A stretch of 64,000 bases of DNA from Phaseolus vulgaris. Lineage: Eukaryota > Streptophyta > Magnoliopsida > Fabales > Fabaceae. Shown here in pieces: positions 22,740 through 33,229 of the stretch. The position numbers and the translations under genes are program-made. The notes under the pieces are model-generated. The model had not been told where the DNA came from. It made no database searches and saw only the letters and a list, made by a program, of their open reading frames with translations. The stretch is taken from NCBI RefSeq assembly GCF_000499845.2, contig NC_023758.2, positions 8,657,227 to 8,721,226 of the forward strand. The letters are read 5' to 3'. The first letter of the stretch is position 1; the number at the start of each line of letters is the position of its first letter.

Positions 22740-24590
22740 GGCTAAAACTTTGTGTATATAGGTGTTTTACTTTGAGAAAGTTTAGGAAAGTTAAAGAAGG
22801 TAGTTTTCCAGGTAAGGGAGGTGAGTCACAAAGGACTACTTAAGTACCAAGCCTTTTCCTTGCCAAAAACTACCTCCAATATCTTCACACAAGACTTTCT
22901 CTTAGTGAAACACTTAGAACACAAATAAGTTGAGAAATAAATGCAAGAAAACAATGTAAGCTATCTATGCAAAGAAACTAGTCAGTTTAACACAAATTTA
23001 AACAAAACTAACCATGCAAAGTGTAGCTATGAAAGCAAAAGAAAAGCAATTACAAACAAGTAACAATTACTAATCAAGAATGCTATACTATTCGGCCCTA
23101 GGTGAGGCTTCTTGGACACTTTGAGCCCTTGAAGACACACTCACCGTCTAAAATGTAATTAACAAGGTAATTAACAATAAACCAAGTTGCAAAGGAAATA
23201 AGAGAACTCCCTTTGTTGATCCTCTTTTTGGTTAGTGCACTTCCTTGTTGTCTTTGCTTGTTGATCTTCCAAGTGTTTGTAGTGTTTTTCAAGAATGTTT
23301 GTTTTGGCTTTGGCCTTGTCTTCTCCTTAGAATGATGGTCTTTAATTCTCCAATTTCCAGCACCTAGCAAAGGGCTAAACCTTAACCAAATCAAGTTCCC
23401 ATTCACATAAGCACCAAAGAAGAATAAATTCCAGCACCCAAATTAGAGGTCAAAGAACAAAAGCAAGAAACAAATTTAATTGAATAAAACAGTACCACCA
23501 AAAGGAATTAGATTATGACAACTAGAAAGAGAGTCAAGTTATTAAAGCAAACAAATAAAGGTACTCAATTAAAGGTTGGCACACAAAAGAATTCCTAAAG
23601 AAAAGCACTAGATTAGATGACCAAATAAAAAAAACAGCACCACTGGAAAATGTTGTGGGCCAGAAATGTGTTTGTTCCCCGATTTATGCTGAGCTGTATT
23701 TTTAAAATTTGACTCTGAAATTTGATATGCAAGATATTCAGGATCTTATCTAAAATCTGGCTTTGGAATCACTCAAAACGCATGCACCATTTGTTTTTAA
23801 TAAATTTTGCAATTTTGGTGTTCAGTTAGGCCAGCTGGAGCGCCTCAGATTTGCACTCTGATTTTAAAAGATTTATCATTTTTTTTCTGTTGCTTCTTTT
23901 GACCTAATTCTTTTTTTGTCCTTTCTATAACACTTTAAACTTGCATTTTCCAGAGAATCAAAATTTTCCTATGAGTGGAAATATTTTTCTGGATCAAAAC
24001 AGCCAAAACAGAGAAGGTGAAAACAGGGGAATCTGAAAACTGGAAACAAAAAACAGCAAGATACCAAAGTTTAGACACAATGGAAATTTGTGAAATAGAA
24101 TTGTGTAGGATCTAAACACAATATGAACTCAATACTAAAATTAAAAAGGCACCAAAGGAGCAAAGAACAGCAGATTCAAGCAAATAAAGAGACCCCAAAT
24201 CAAGAAACAATCAAGCCAAATAAAAGGACTACTATGAATTGTTGACAATAAGGATGAACATGACTTGACAAAACATGTATGGATTCAGAAAATTAAAGAC
24301 TCAGAGCATAATATGAACCAAATAATGAAAGCAATAAAGACTCAAAAGCCTAAAAGAAAATAGCAACTCAAAGGTGTATGGAATCCTATCACAAATTGCA
24401 CAAGAACTTGTTCAAGATCAATTGAACAAGAGTGCTTCGGTTGGATCTTCCACAAAGCACACCAAGAACAAATTAAAATGTAAAAAACAGCAAGACAAGT
24501 ATGGAAATTAAATGACAAAATGAAATAAAGAAGAACTAAAATTGAAAAGACCAAGAGCTACTCATCTTGAAGAACCAAAGCTCATGATAC
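22740..24590 (-). other. Untranslated leader of the CRM-like element
   Basis: About 1.85 kb separate the primer binding site from the gag ATG. The longest open frames (for example 23098-23406) have no recognisable motif. Long leaders are common in plant gypsy elements. Confidence 0.6.
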
Positions 24591-24593
24591 CAA
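24572..24593 (-). other. Primer binding site of the CRM-like element
   Basis: On the minus strand TTTGGTATCATGAGCTTTGG begins at the inner edge of the 5' LTR. TGGTATCA matches the start of the initiator methionine tRNA primer site. Confidence 0.8.
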
Positions 24594-24594
24594 A

Positions 24595-25290
24595 TGATGG
24601 CATTTCATGAAGTTCTTCTTGAATCAATGTAGAGTAATGGGGCGGAAGCAATGAATGAAGGTGTGCAAGATCCTCCTAAGAGTGGTGTTGATCTTGTAGG
24701 TGCATGTTAAGTATGGGTATTGGGTGGTTCGGCCAGCCCAAGGGAAAAGATGAAGGAATTGAAGTTTAGAGCCTAGGATTCTAGGGAGAAGCAAAGTTGA
24801 GCACAAATGGGCAGCATAACTTTACTCACAATAAACTTGCAAATACAAAGAGATGGCCTCCCTATTTATAAGCTAGATGGCCGTGATTCTTAAGCTAATA
24901 CATAATGAAATGTAAACCAAATGAAATGCAAAGCTTAGGCCATGTGCTATGACCGGTCACACCTAGCAAGGTTCTAGAATGTTTCCTTCAAATGTGCTTT
25001 CTACACTACCCTATCTACTAAGTACCCCTATTGGGCCTTTATGCAACATATACAAGGCTTTCTCTCTTCCATCCGTGGCTTCATCCACTTGTGCTTGTAC
25101 ATGCTTAGCCATTGACCTTGTGAGAGGACCTAGACGGTCTAGTTCCACATCTAGACGCTCCATGGGTAGCCTCCCTTCTTCACGTCCTAGACGCTCATTC
25201 CTTGGAGCTAGACTCTCTCCTTGGTCTAGACGCTCTTCATGGTTTGGGCTTTGGCTGCCTTGGCTAGATGTGCTTGGCCCTCCTCCATCA
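24595..25290 (-). repeat. 5' LTR of the CRM-like element
   Basis: The 696-bp LTR is nearly identical to 17574-18268. The visible differences are near the first ten bases (GGCATTTC against GGCGTTC), one T/C, one A/G and one G/T. Confidence 0.92.
24863..24872 (-). promoter_or_regulatory. TATA box of the CRM-like 5' LTR
   Basis: TTATAAATAGG on the minus strand lies about 270 bp before the inner LTR edge, a fitting U3 promoter. The same box is at about 17840-17850 in the 3' LTR. Confidence 0.7.
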
Positions 25291-26610
25291 GAATATGTGG
25301 CTTGAGACAAGAGGGGGTGAATTGATTTTGTAAGATTTGTTGATTTTAGAAATCAATTGATTGTTTTATGTGCAAAACACTGAAAATAGTTTATATCACT
25401 AATATCCGAGTACGAAAGAGAAAGAGAGAGATCACACAAAAGAATTATACTGGTTCACTCTTAACCAAGAGCTATATCCAGTAGTCCACACACCATTGAG
25501 AATATTACTAATGGAAACAAACTAGATTACAAAAATAGCAAAGAATATTGATCTTGAACCCTTCAAGAACACACAACACTCTTAACAATACACAAATTTC
25601 AGAAACCTATTTGAATCTGTTTACAATATAGTACCGTAAAGAAAAATGAATTTTGAATACACATGGGTTATATACAATTGAAGAACAACAGAAATGTTAA
25701 CCCATAACCTATTTCACACTACAACAATGACCCAAGATTGAAATGCAATCTTCAAGAATGATTCTAAAACAATTTGATTTTCTCTCTTGAAAAGTGTTAT
25801 GCAATTCTTTTTTTTAATGATCAGAAAAACATCTTTATATAGACTTTTGAAAGATTGTTAAAACAGTTTGATCCTTTGATGAAATCAGTTTAAATCAATT
25901 AAAATAGTTTGAAAAACATAACAGTATTATGTTAAAATCATTTAATTGATTTTTGAAACTAACTGATTGTTTTCATTTGATGTTGAAATCACCATATAAA
26001 AAACTGGTTCATTTATCAAAATAACTTGTTGATTTGACTTAACAGAAAAGACAAAAAGAAAAAAAATATTTTTTAAATTCTATAAAAACCTTTAAGTGTT
26101 TTTAACCGATTGATACAATAAATTAATTTGTTAAAATACTTGTTGTAATCACTAGACTTAAACAAAAGTTGTTACAACTGATTAAAATATGAATCAACTA
26201 ATTAAAATAAACACGGATTTGAAAAACAAAACATTTAAACGAGATTTCAAATCATATTAACTTGGACAATAACTGGATGCAAATTAACAATACAAAATCT
26301 ACCTAACTAGACACACACACAACAACAGGTCTTCCTGACAAATTTGGAATTCATCAAAACTTCCTTGTTCAACAAATAATATTGTGAAACCATTTACCTA
26401 ATTCATCTAAATAAGACAAAAAATTAAATTTATTCAAAATTGATATAGAAAAATTTATTTTTCATTAATTTAAAAAAAAGTATTTCTTATGCGAGTTGGT
26501 CCGTAGACCCGCAAATTGGTCCGTAGACCCGCAAACTAACCTTCATGCAAGCCAATAAAATCAACCCACATATTCTACGCGGGGCGGGCCAGCCCACATT
26601 GTCATCTCTA

Positions 26611-27240
26611 TCTACAGTTAAAAGAGTTAGAAATAATAATGAAAATAAAAGGGGTTGAGATTGTTGTGCAAAAAAAATAAAGTAGAGAATATAAAACAAA
26701 AAAACAAAAACAAGTTGACTCTAAAGCTTTTCCAGCAATGAATTCTTTATCAATTAATAAATATATCATTCATTCAATCATCTAAATAGAATTGAATTGA
26801 CCAAACATGCGCTAGCCAAAGACAATTGAATCTCATTAATGAAATATGTGTCCACTAATTTATTCAGTACCTTATTCTATTTCCAGTTTTATTACGATGT
26901 TTTTTTTTTATTTTGTTGAGGATTTGCTTCTAATTTTGTTTATGGTATATTGTAGATTTTTTTCTTTTATTCTTCTCCTTAGATTTTGTTTTCTGTTTTG
27001 ATTCAAAGAATCAACTTGGGCTTTCACATATTTGGCTCAGTTATAGTCATAAAACGCTTCATTCAGATCGTCTATCCTTAGAAATATTAGACCATCTACT
27101 CTAAAAATACAAAACTAACAAAAATAACGGTTAAGGCCCAAATAAAATCAATTTGATGAATCTTAATTAAAATAATAGATTTATTCATGATTACAGTCAA
27201 CGAATCTATGATTAAAGCTATTAAGTGTGAATAAAATTAT
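26611..27240. other. AT-rich stretch, possible old copia end
   Basis: No gene recognised. On the minus strand around 27130-27160 a short piece reads LHQIDF, which could be a very decayed continuation of the copia reverse transcriptase seen to the right (compare the usual LHQMDV), but this is weak. Confidence 0.3.
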
Positions 27241-27606
27241 CACTACAAGAAAATCATGAAATAGAAACCAATTTTAGAGACAAAATAATTAGTTACTATA
27301 GTGACTAAATTAGAGACTAAAAACAATTGGTTTCTAAATTAGTTTATATTATTGTTAAATGGTTTCTAAATTGGTATCTAATTAGCAAGCAAGGTTTTTG
27401 CTACCAAATTTAGAATCTAAATATTTGGTAGTTAAAACCTTGGTAGCTAATTAGATACCAATTTAGAAACCATTTAGCAATAATAGAAACCAATTTAGAA
27501 ACCAAAATTTGTTTAGTTTCTAAAATGGTCTCTAATTTAGTTACTATAGCAACTAATTATTTTTTTGTCTCTAAAATTAATTTCTATTTCATGATTTTCT
27601 TGTACT
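27241..27606. mobile_element. CACTA-type MITE, copy 1
   Basis: It begins CACTACAAGAAAATCATG and ends with the inverse CATGATTTTCTTGTA; the last three bases (GTG) are lost. The whole 366 bp is close to one long palindrome. It has no coding capacity and depends on a CACTA transposase in trans. It abuts a decayed copia pol fragment on its right. Confidence 0.8.
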
Positions 27607-28914
27607 CATCAGTAATCCTCTTCATAAATAAGGTAAATGTTTATGCATAACCTATTCCCTATATTTTGCGAGAATCCTTCAGCTAGTGCAATCACTACAA
27701 GAAAATCATGAAATAGAAACCATTTAGATACCAAAAATATTTAGTTGTTATAGTGACTAAATTAGAGACCATTTTAGAAACTAAAAAACAATTGATTTTT
27801 AAATTAGTTTCTATTATTGTTAAATAGTTTCTAAATTGGTATCTAATTAGCTACCAAGATTTTAACTACCAATTATTTAGATTCTAAATTTGGTAGCAAA
27901 AATATTGGTAGTTAATTAGATACCAATTTAGAAACCATTTAACAATAATAGAAACTAATTTAGAAACCAAAGGTTTTTTTAGTCTCTAAAATGGTCTCTA
28001 ATTTAGTCACTATAGCAACTAATTATTTTTTGTCTCTAAAATTAGTTTATATTTTATGATTTTCTTGTAGTGAATGTTCAATATACCTATCTGACTTCGA
28101 TTTAATCTTGTAGTCCCATCGAGAGCCAATGACTTATTTTCTAAAGGAAGAAATACCAAGTCCTCTTACATAGCATATTCCAAATGGATTTAGGACAACC
28201 TCTTTATAGGAAGAGGGTTCAAACAAAATATGAATTGTAGTTAAGAAGGAAACAAAGGAAGAAAAATAAAAAGAATTAAAAAATCATGTGATTTGGGGAT
28301 TTGCAAACACTTGGAGGATACCAAGAAGATGAAGGATCAACAATCACAAGAGGTACTTGGAAAGATAAACCCGACAATAACGAGTATGATCATCAATAAA
28401 AGAGACATAATAGCGAAATCCACCCTTTTGTCAGAATCGATGATAGACTCTATACATCATAATGAACAAAGTCAAAAGGTGCATGAGAGGTTGAAACACT
28501 ATTGGTGAAAGGTAAAATGATAAATTGGGAAACTTTACAACCAAAACAATAAGAAATATCAATGATTTGTAACTTGCTTAAAACTCTAGTGCAGACTAAG
28601 TGTTTTAACCTAGAGGAAGAAACATGTTCAAGATGAGAATGTCATAAATAGAAGATATATAGTGCAGAATTCAAAATGCAAAAAAGTGGAGGTTGCAATA
28701 GTTGGAACCTTCAACTCATCCAATATATAAAGTCCCATCTATCTACAACTTGTCCCAATCAACCTCCCGAATTGAGGATCTTGCACATAACAATTTGTGG
28801 AGAAAAACAAAATTGAGTGACCAAAGTCACATAATTGACCAACAAAGACAATATTCAAAGTAAGATTGGGAATATAGTAGACATATGAAAGGGACAAAGT
28901 AGATATGGAGATAG
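27607..28914 (-). pseudogene. Old copia pol fragment, with a MITE inside
   Basis: On the minus strand the segment next to 28914 reads LSLSYVYYIPNLTLN and FVGQLCDFGHSILFFSTN (protease to GAG-pre-integrase), then CFGCKVSQFIILPFTNSV and STSHAPFDFVHYDV (start of integrase). A jump then leads to SYKEVVLNPFG and VIGSRWDYKIKSRSD (start of reverse transcriptase), and after the MITE at 27693-28072 to KGFSQ. Integrase core and part of the linker are deleted, and many stops are present. It is a different copia family from the one at 170-6375. Confidence 0.75.
27693..28072. mobile_element. CACTA-type MITE, copy 2
   Basis: A 380-bp, almost fully palindromic element with complete ends CACTACAAGAAAATCATG and CATGATTTTCTTGTAGTG-like (TATGATTTTCTTGTAGTG). 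The 3-bp duplication AAT is present on both sides (27690-27692, 28073-28075). It sits in the copia reverse transcriptase remnant, 86 bp from copy 1 and similar to it throughout. Confidence 0.88.
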
Positions 28915-30885
28915 CACTAGTGCAAAAAGCGCGTTTAACAATGTCTATAGACGCTGATTCAAGTAGTAGTGTCGTCTAATAATAGGGTTCAAGATAAAAC
29001 TGCAATCCATTGTTCAAATTTTAGGCATAGACTATGGTTGTTCATATAAACCATGGTTTAAGCTTGACATAGACTACAGTTTTGGACAAAACGTAGTCTA
29101 TTGTTCAAATTTTGGCATAGACTACGATTATTAGGTAAAATCGTTGTCTATGTGTTGTTTATTTTAACCCTATTGGGAAATGCACGCCTCATTACGCGTT
29201 TATTTTCATTCTCTTCCTCCCATTTCCTTCTTCCCTACATCGTCGTTGTCTCGTTTTCCCTTTCATTGCTCTTCTATGTTGCTTCCTTCTTGGGCTTCCA
29301 TCTCCTAGACTTCTCTACTGCTTTTTGGTCTCCTCCGCACCTTGCATTGTCCCTCCCGTGCTACCGCTACCCACCACCATCAGTTTAGTAAATTTTTTTA
29401 TTTTATATTGTTATATAAATATTTAAATATTTTTGTTTTTATAATAATTATTTTTCATGAGTATGTTAATTTATATGTTTTTTTGTAGTTATTATTAATT
29501 TATATTGAATTTGATGTAAAGTTATTATTTTTAATTAGGTTATTATATTTTAAATTATAAGTATAATTTATTTTTTGTTTAAATTGTTAGATTGGAATTG
29601 TTAGGTTGAAATTATTAATTAGTTAGATTATTAGTTATATTTGTAAAGTTAGATTTGTAAATTATAATTGATTGATTTATATTGGATTTGATGTATTTAA
29701 ACAAATTGTGTTATACATGTTGGTATTGGATCCGGGGGTGTTCGACTCTCGATAAATATTATTTTATTTTAGAAAGTTCATGTTTTAAGCAAATAGTGGA
29801 TATGTAGTTACATTATCAATTTACTTGTGTATAATACTTAAACTTCTTCTAACAAGTTTTTTTTTTAATTAACTCATGCCATAAATATATCATACTGAGA
29901 AGTCAACAAAGTTCAAAGTGTCTTAAGCTTACATGGTTGATCCTAAATGTTTGTAATTTTCATTAATTAACTTTTTGTCTTCCTCTCTTCATTGTTTGTC
30001 AAAATATCAATATTAACTTTTAATTAATATTGAATTGTAGTGTAATAAACAACCGAGAGGGTATGAGTGTGGCTACGATGTTATGCAATGGATGACTATC
30101 ACTATAACACTTGGCATTAACGGAGGTTGGAAGCGAGTATATTTAAATTATTGTTTATAATAAACTATCTGAACTTTAAACAGTAATTTCTACTTATTAT
30201 GTATTGCAGTATTTTATGGATGTTGAACCACTAAATTCGGCCTCATTGGACTATGTGAGGAATGTTTGGCCACATATTTTATCAGGTTCAATAACATTCT
30301 AGGATAGATGATGAATAAGTTTATATCTTCTTAAGTGTTATGTTATATTGCATGCTTCTAATGTATAAGAAATTATCTATCCAAATAGATAGGAGTAGAT
30401 ATATATTTGTGGATATAAATGATTTATCAAAATATATATATATATATATAATTGTTTGAATAAATGTGAATTTGATTTTCTGACTGAGCTTTTAAAATGC
30501 ATAGATTAAATAAGAAGAGGAAACTCATTAAACAAACTGATTTTTATATATAAAAAAAACTCATTATAGACTACGGGTATAACATAAACAGTAGTTTATG
30601 AGACACTATAGGCGTGGTTATGGATAAAACTGCTGCTTATAATGGATCATAGACTACGAGTTTAGATATAATTGTAGTCTATGATGACTCCTTATATAAA
30701 AGATCCAGAAAATGGTATCAATAGTGGTTCTGTTAATAACCGCTATCTATAGTTGTGTTATAAACTACAATTGGTTAGTCGTCGTCTATAATTCAAAATT
30801 GTAGACGACATACACATAGACTATGATTTTAAAACACTGCCTAAGGGCTTTAAAAACTATTGTCTAAAATCATTTTGCAGTAGTG
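28915..30885. mobile_element. Non-autonomous CACTA element with Ulp1-like remnant
   Basis: The left end CACTAGTGCAAAAA and the right end TTTTGCAGTAGTG bound a 1,971-bp element with subterminal repeats around the core TAGACTAC (for example near 29030, 29080, 29115, 30565 and 30650). The flanking triplets are TAG and TAA; the copia reading across the site implies TAA originally. No transposase domain remains, only a protease-like fragment at 30041-30290. Sequence near 29735 (GGGTGTTCGACTC) resembles the leader of the larger CACTA element near 61470, suggesting a deletion derivative of a relative. Confidence 0.8.
30041..30290 (+). pseudogene. Ulp1-like (C48) protease exon remnants
   Basis: The first exon-like piece reads NKQPRGYECGYDVMQWM then GINGGWK, containing the ECGY motif around the catalytic cysteine of Ulp1-type SUMO proteases. 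After an intron-like stretch ending TATTGCAG, a second piece from about 30210 reads YFMDVEPLNS and SLDYVRNVWPH. The same two exons occur, better preserved, at 57880-58142. Plant CACTA elements often carry such a protease region. The N-terminal part with the catalytic histidine and aspartate is missing. Confidence 0.7.
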
Positions 30886-31250
30886 TAAATCCAATACTTG
30901 CTAATGACATTCAGGAGCCATCAATGTCATATTAGGTATAGGTGAGATGAAATTTAAGGACAAAAAGACATAGGATCATATGACAGGTGATGTGGCGCAC
31001 GAGAATAAAGGATCCATAAGGAATGAGTCATACTTGATGAATTAGAGGAAGACACACTTTTTAAGGATGATGTATAGATAACATATGATTGAGTAACAAG
31101 AAACTTTCGAAATTTCTTATAGTAGATAACTGAAACAAAACCAGAGAAAAAAGAGTTGAGATGATGGAGAAAGGGCATAAATCGAGTAAGATTGCAAACA
31201 GAGTCACAAACTGGATAAGGAAAAAAAAATTACTCACTAAGATTGTACCA
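30886..31250 (-). pseudogene. Old copia gag-protease remnant
   Basis: On the minus strand SMTHSLWIL is followed by YSRAPHHLSYDPMSF, a decayed form of the copia protease site (usual DSGA reads YSRA), then NFISPIPNMT. It continues the fragment at 27607-28914 across the CACTA insertion. Gag upstream is reduced to a short stretch with no zinc knuckle. Confidence 0.65.
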
Positions 31251-33010
31251 TGCTACAATAGCTTCCAATCACAAACCAAACTCTAGATAGTATGATGAAA
31301 ATTAAACAAAGGATGATGATACATGGAAAGGAAGAGGAATAAAGTTTCTAATAGCCTTAATAGAAAGTTTAAAGATGCAAGACAACACAAATGTATAGAT
31401 ATGTAAATACAACAATAACATGAAGACTAAACTACCATTAACTACAAGAAAATATCAAATTAACTTTCAAATATTAGTGTAAGCAAAATTGTGATGCTAC
31501 TAGAGTCGGAGTTGACTCTAACACGACGTTAAAGGTTAAATTTTTTATAAAAAAATTAAAAAACATAAAATATTTCTTAACTAATTTATTTGTTGATGGA
31601 TTCGACCTAGCCAATTTTAAGTTGATGTTAACTATTTTTTAACTTTTTTTAATAAATAAATATTTATGTTAATGTCAGATTAGTGTCAGTTAAGCCGATG
31701 CTAATAAAATGTACTTAATGTTTGACACTAATAGAGTTGGCAAGATGACAATAACTACTTTTAACTCTTTCGAATAAGTAAAACTATTTATGATAGTGTC
31801 AAACTAACTTCGACTTAACCGATGTTAACTAACATAAATATTAAAAATAAACGAGGTTAGCATCAACATAATTGACGCTAATATTGTTTATATATTTTTA
31901 AGTTAGTGTCGGTTAAGAGGATAATAATTTTATTTTATTTTTTATAAAAAGCTTTCATGTTAGGCATCACTATGCTATTTGACATCTCAGTTAGGCTGAC
32001 ACCTCAAGTAACAACAATCATTTGTCATCACATGAAAAAAGTATTATTAAAAAAAGAAAAAGAAAGAAAATACAAAAATATGGTAGGACTAGACCAAAAC
32101 TCATATGTTAACAAAAACGATATATAGGTAGACTATACCTATTAATAAAGAATTCTGAGAACAGACTAGATGGAAGCCTATTATACCAATAAAAGGATTC
32201 TTTATGAATAAATCATAAATTAGGCAACTTATCAGCACACACATTCCCTTCACGAAAAATATGAGTAACCCTAAACCTAATTTTTCCATAGTAATTAAGA
32301 CAATAATTTTATTTATCTTATTACTTATTTAACATTAATTTAAATACTCTAAATTTTTGCATATTTGTAAGGAATAGGAATCATAAATTATTTTTATTCC
32401 AAAGGTTCAGATTTAAAAGAGACAAATGTTTTCACTCACAATTATTCTCACTTTCTATGTAAATCTTCTCACATTCTATGTAAATCTTCTCACAAATCTC
32501 CTTCAACCACACTCATTCATACTCATCTCTTTTATCCACACTCATTTTCTTTATCCACACCATCTCCTTTATCTACTCTCATCACCTTCATTTATACATA
32601 TATCTTTCATTCACAGTCTTCCCCTCATCTCCTTCATCCACTACAATTTTTTTGGAGACATTGTATGAGAAACTTTTCTTTTTAAATTATTGTGATTAAA
32701 ATTGGTCAAATCAACACAAATTAATTTAATTTTACACATAAATTTTATTTTGTATCAACTAAGCTGATGTTAAGTTAAATAAATTTTAAAATAAAAAGTA
32801 TTTGTATGATTAATACTGAACTGTTTTAATTAAAAATTACATTGGTCTCCAAAATTAATGCTACCAACTTAGTTTCAATACTTTAATTAGTGTATCTCTT
32901 GTTTATGTAACACAAAATCAACAATAATTTTTAATTAACGCTGAGCTTTTTTTTATTTATTACAATTGTTTGTCGACTTTAAGCTATTTTTTCTTGTAGT
33001 AATTCTAACA
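31251..33010 (-). repeat. Short copia 5' LTR split by a CACTA element
   Basis: Pieces 31251-31439 and 33005-33010 join into an LTR of about 195 bp with ends TGCTACAATAG and TTCTAACA. Next to it on the internal side the minus strand reads TGGTACAATC, which could be a decayed primer binding site. The 3' LTR of this old element was not found. The assignment is inference from ends and context. Confidence 0.5.
31440..33001. mobile_element. Non-autonomous CACTA element
   Basis: The ends AACTACAAGAAAATATC and TTTTTTCTTGTAGTA differ from CACTACAAG by single end bases, and the triplet ATT flanks both sides (31437-31439, 33002-33004). Subterminal repeats resembling GTGTCGGTTAAGCCGATG recur near 31680-31910. 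A plus-strand stretch at 32440-32640 is a pyrimidine-rich degenerate tandem repeat. No transposase is visible. Confidence 0.7.
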
Positions 33011-33070
33011 TGTATAAGATATTCTATTTAAGTGATTTTTGTAATCCATAACAAATATTTCATGAATTCC

Positions 33071-33087
33071 TTATTCAACTATAATGT
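33071..33087. repeat. LINE target duplication, left copy
   Basis: TTATTCAACTATAATGT is present here and at 39243-39259. The adjoining run of T is the poly(A) tail of the minus-strand LINE. Confidence 0.93.
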
Positions 33088-33229
33088 TTTTTTTATCGGC
33101 AATAATTAATAAATAAAATAGAACCACTTCAGGGGTGGTTCAACCCTTATACATATAACGCTATACAGCTACTAACTTTCAAAATCCAACCCAACTCTTC
33201 TTACCCTTAAAAAACCAAGTGAAAAAACC

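Larger units (their letters stand above)
17574..25290 (-). mobile_element. Young, nearly intact CRM-like Ty3/gypsy retrotransposon
   Basis: The 7,717-bp element has LTRs at 17574-18268 and 24595-25290, a GAATA target duplication (17569-17573 and 25291-25295), a polypurine tract, a primer binding site, a 1.9-kb leader, gag-protease and a pol with all catalytic motifs. By eye the LTRs differ by about five changes in 695 bp, so insertion was recent. Pol runs into the 3' LTR, as described for the CRM (centromeric) clade, and there is no chromodomain; the clade call is inference from that and from gag/protease motifs such as LLGRPWQFD. Confidence 0.93.
17564..26374 (-). mobile_element. Solo copia LTR, split by the CRM-like element
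   Basis: Pieces 17564-17573 and 25296-26374 join into a 1,089-bp LTR with ends TGTTAGAATA and TTGTTCAACA, flanked by AATAA at 17559-17563 and 26375-26379. It resembles the LTR at 5245-6375 (same ends, similar TATACTGGTTCACTCT stretch), so it belongs to a related family. No internal genes remain. It is split ten bases from its left edge by the gypsy element at 17574. Confidence 0.85.
17244..26610. mobile_element. hAT-like short element split by nested insertions
   Basis: The left end TAGGGATGGTAA and the right end, read in reverse, TAGAGATGACAA form imperfect terminal inverted repeats of the hAT style, both running into GC-rich sequence (GCAGGCCACGCCCGC; GGGCTGGCCCGCCCC). Flanking 8-mers TATGCGGT (17236-17243) and TCTACAGT (26611-26618) agree at five of eight positions. 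Without the insertions the element would be about 550 bp. No transposase is present. Family assignment is tentative. Confidence 0.45.

Noticed and set aside
29101..29388. Plus-strand open frame of 95 codons in the CACTA element at 28915
   Set aside because: Hydrophobic, pyrimidine-rich and without a domain; it lies in a leader-like region next to subterminal repeats.
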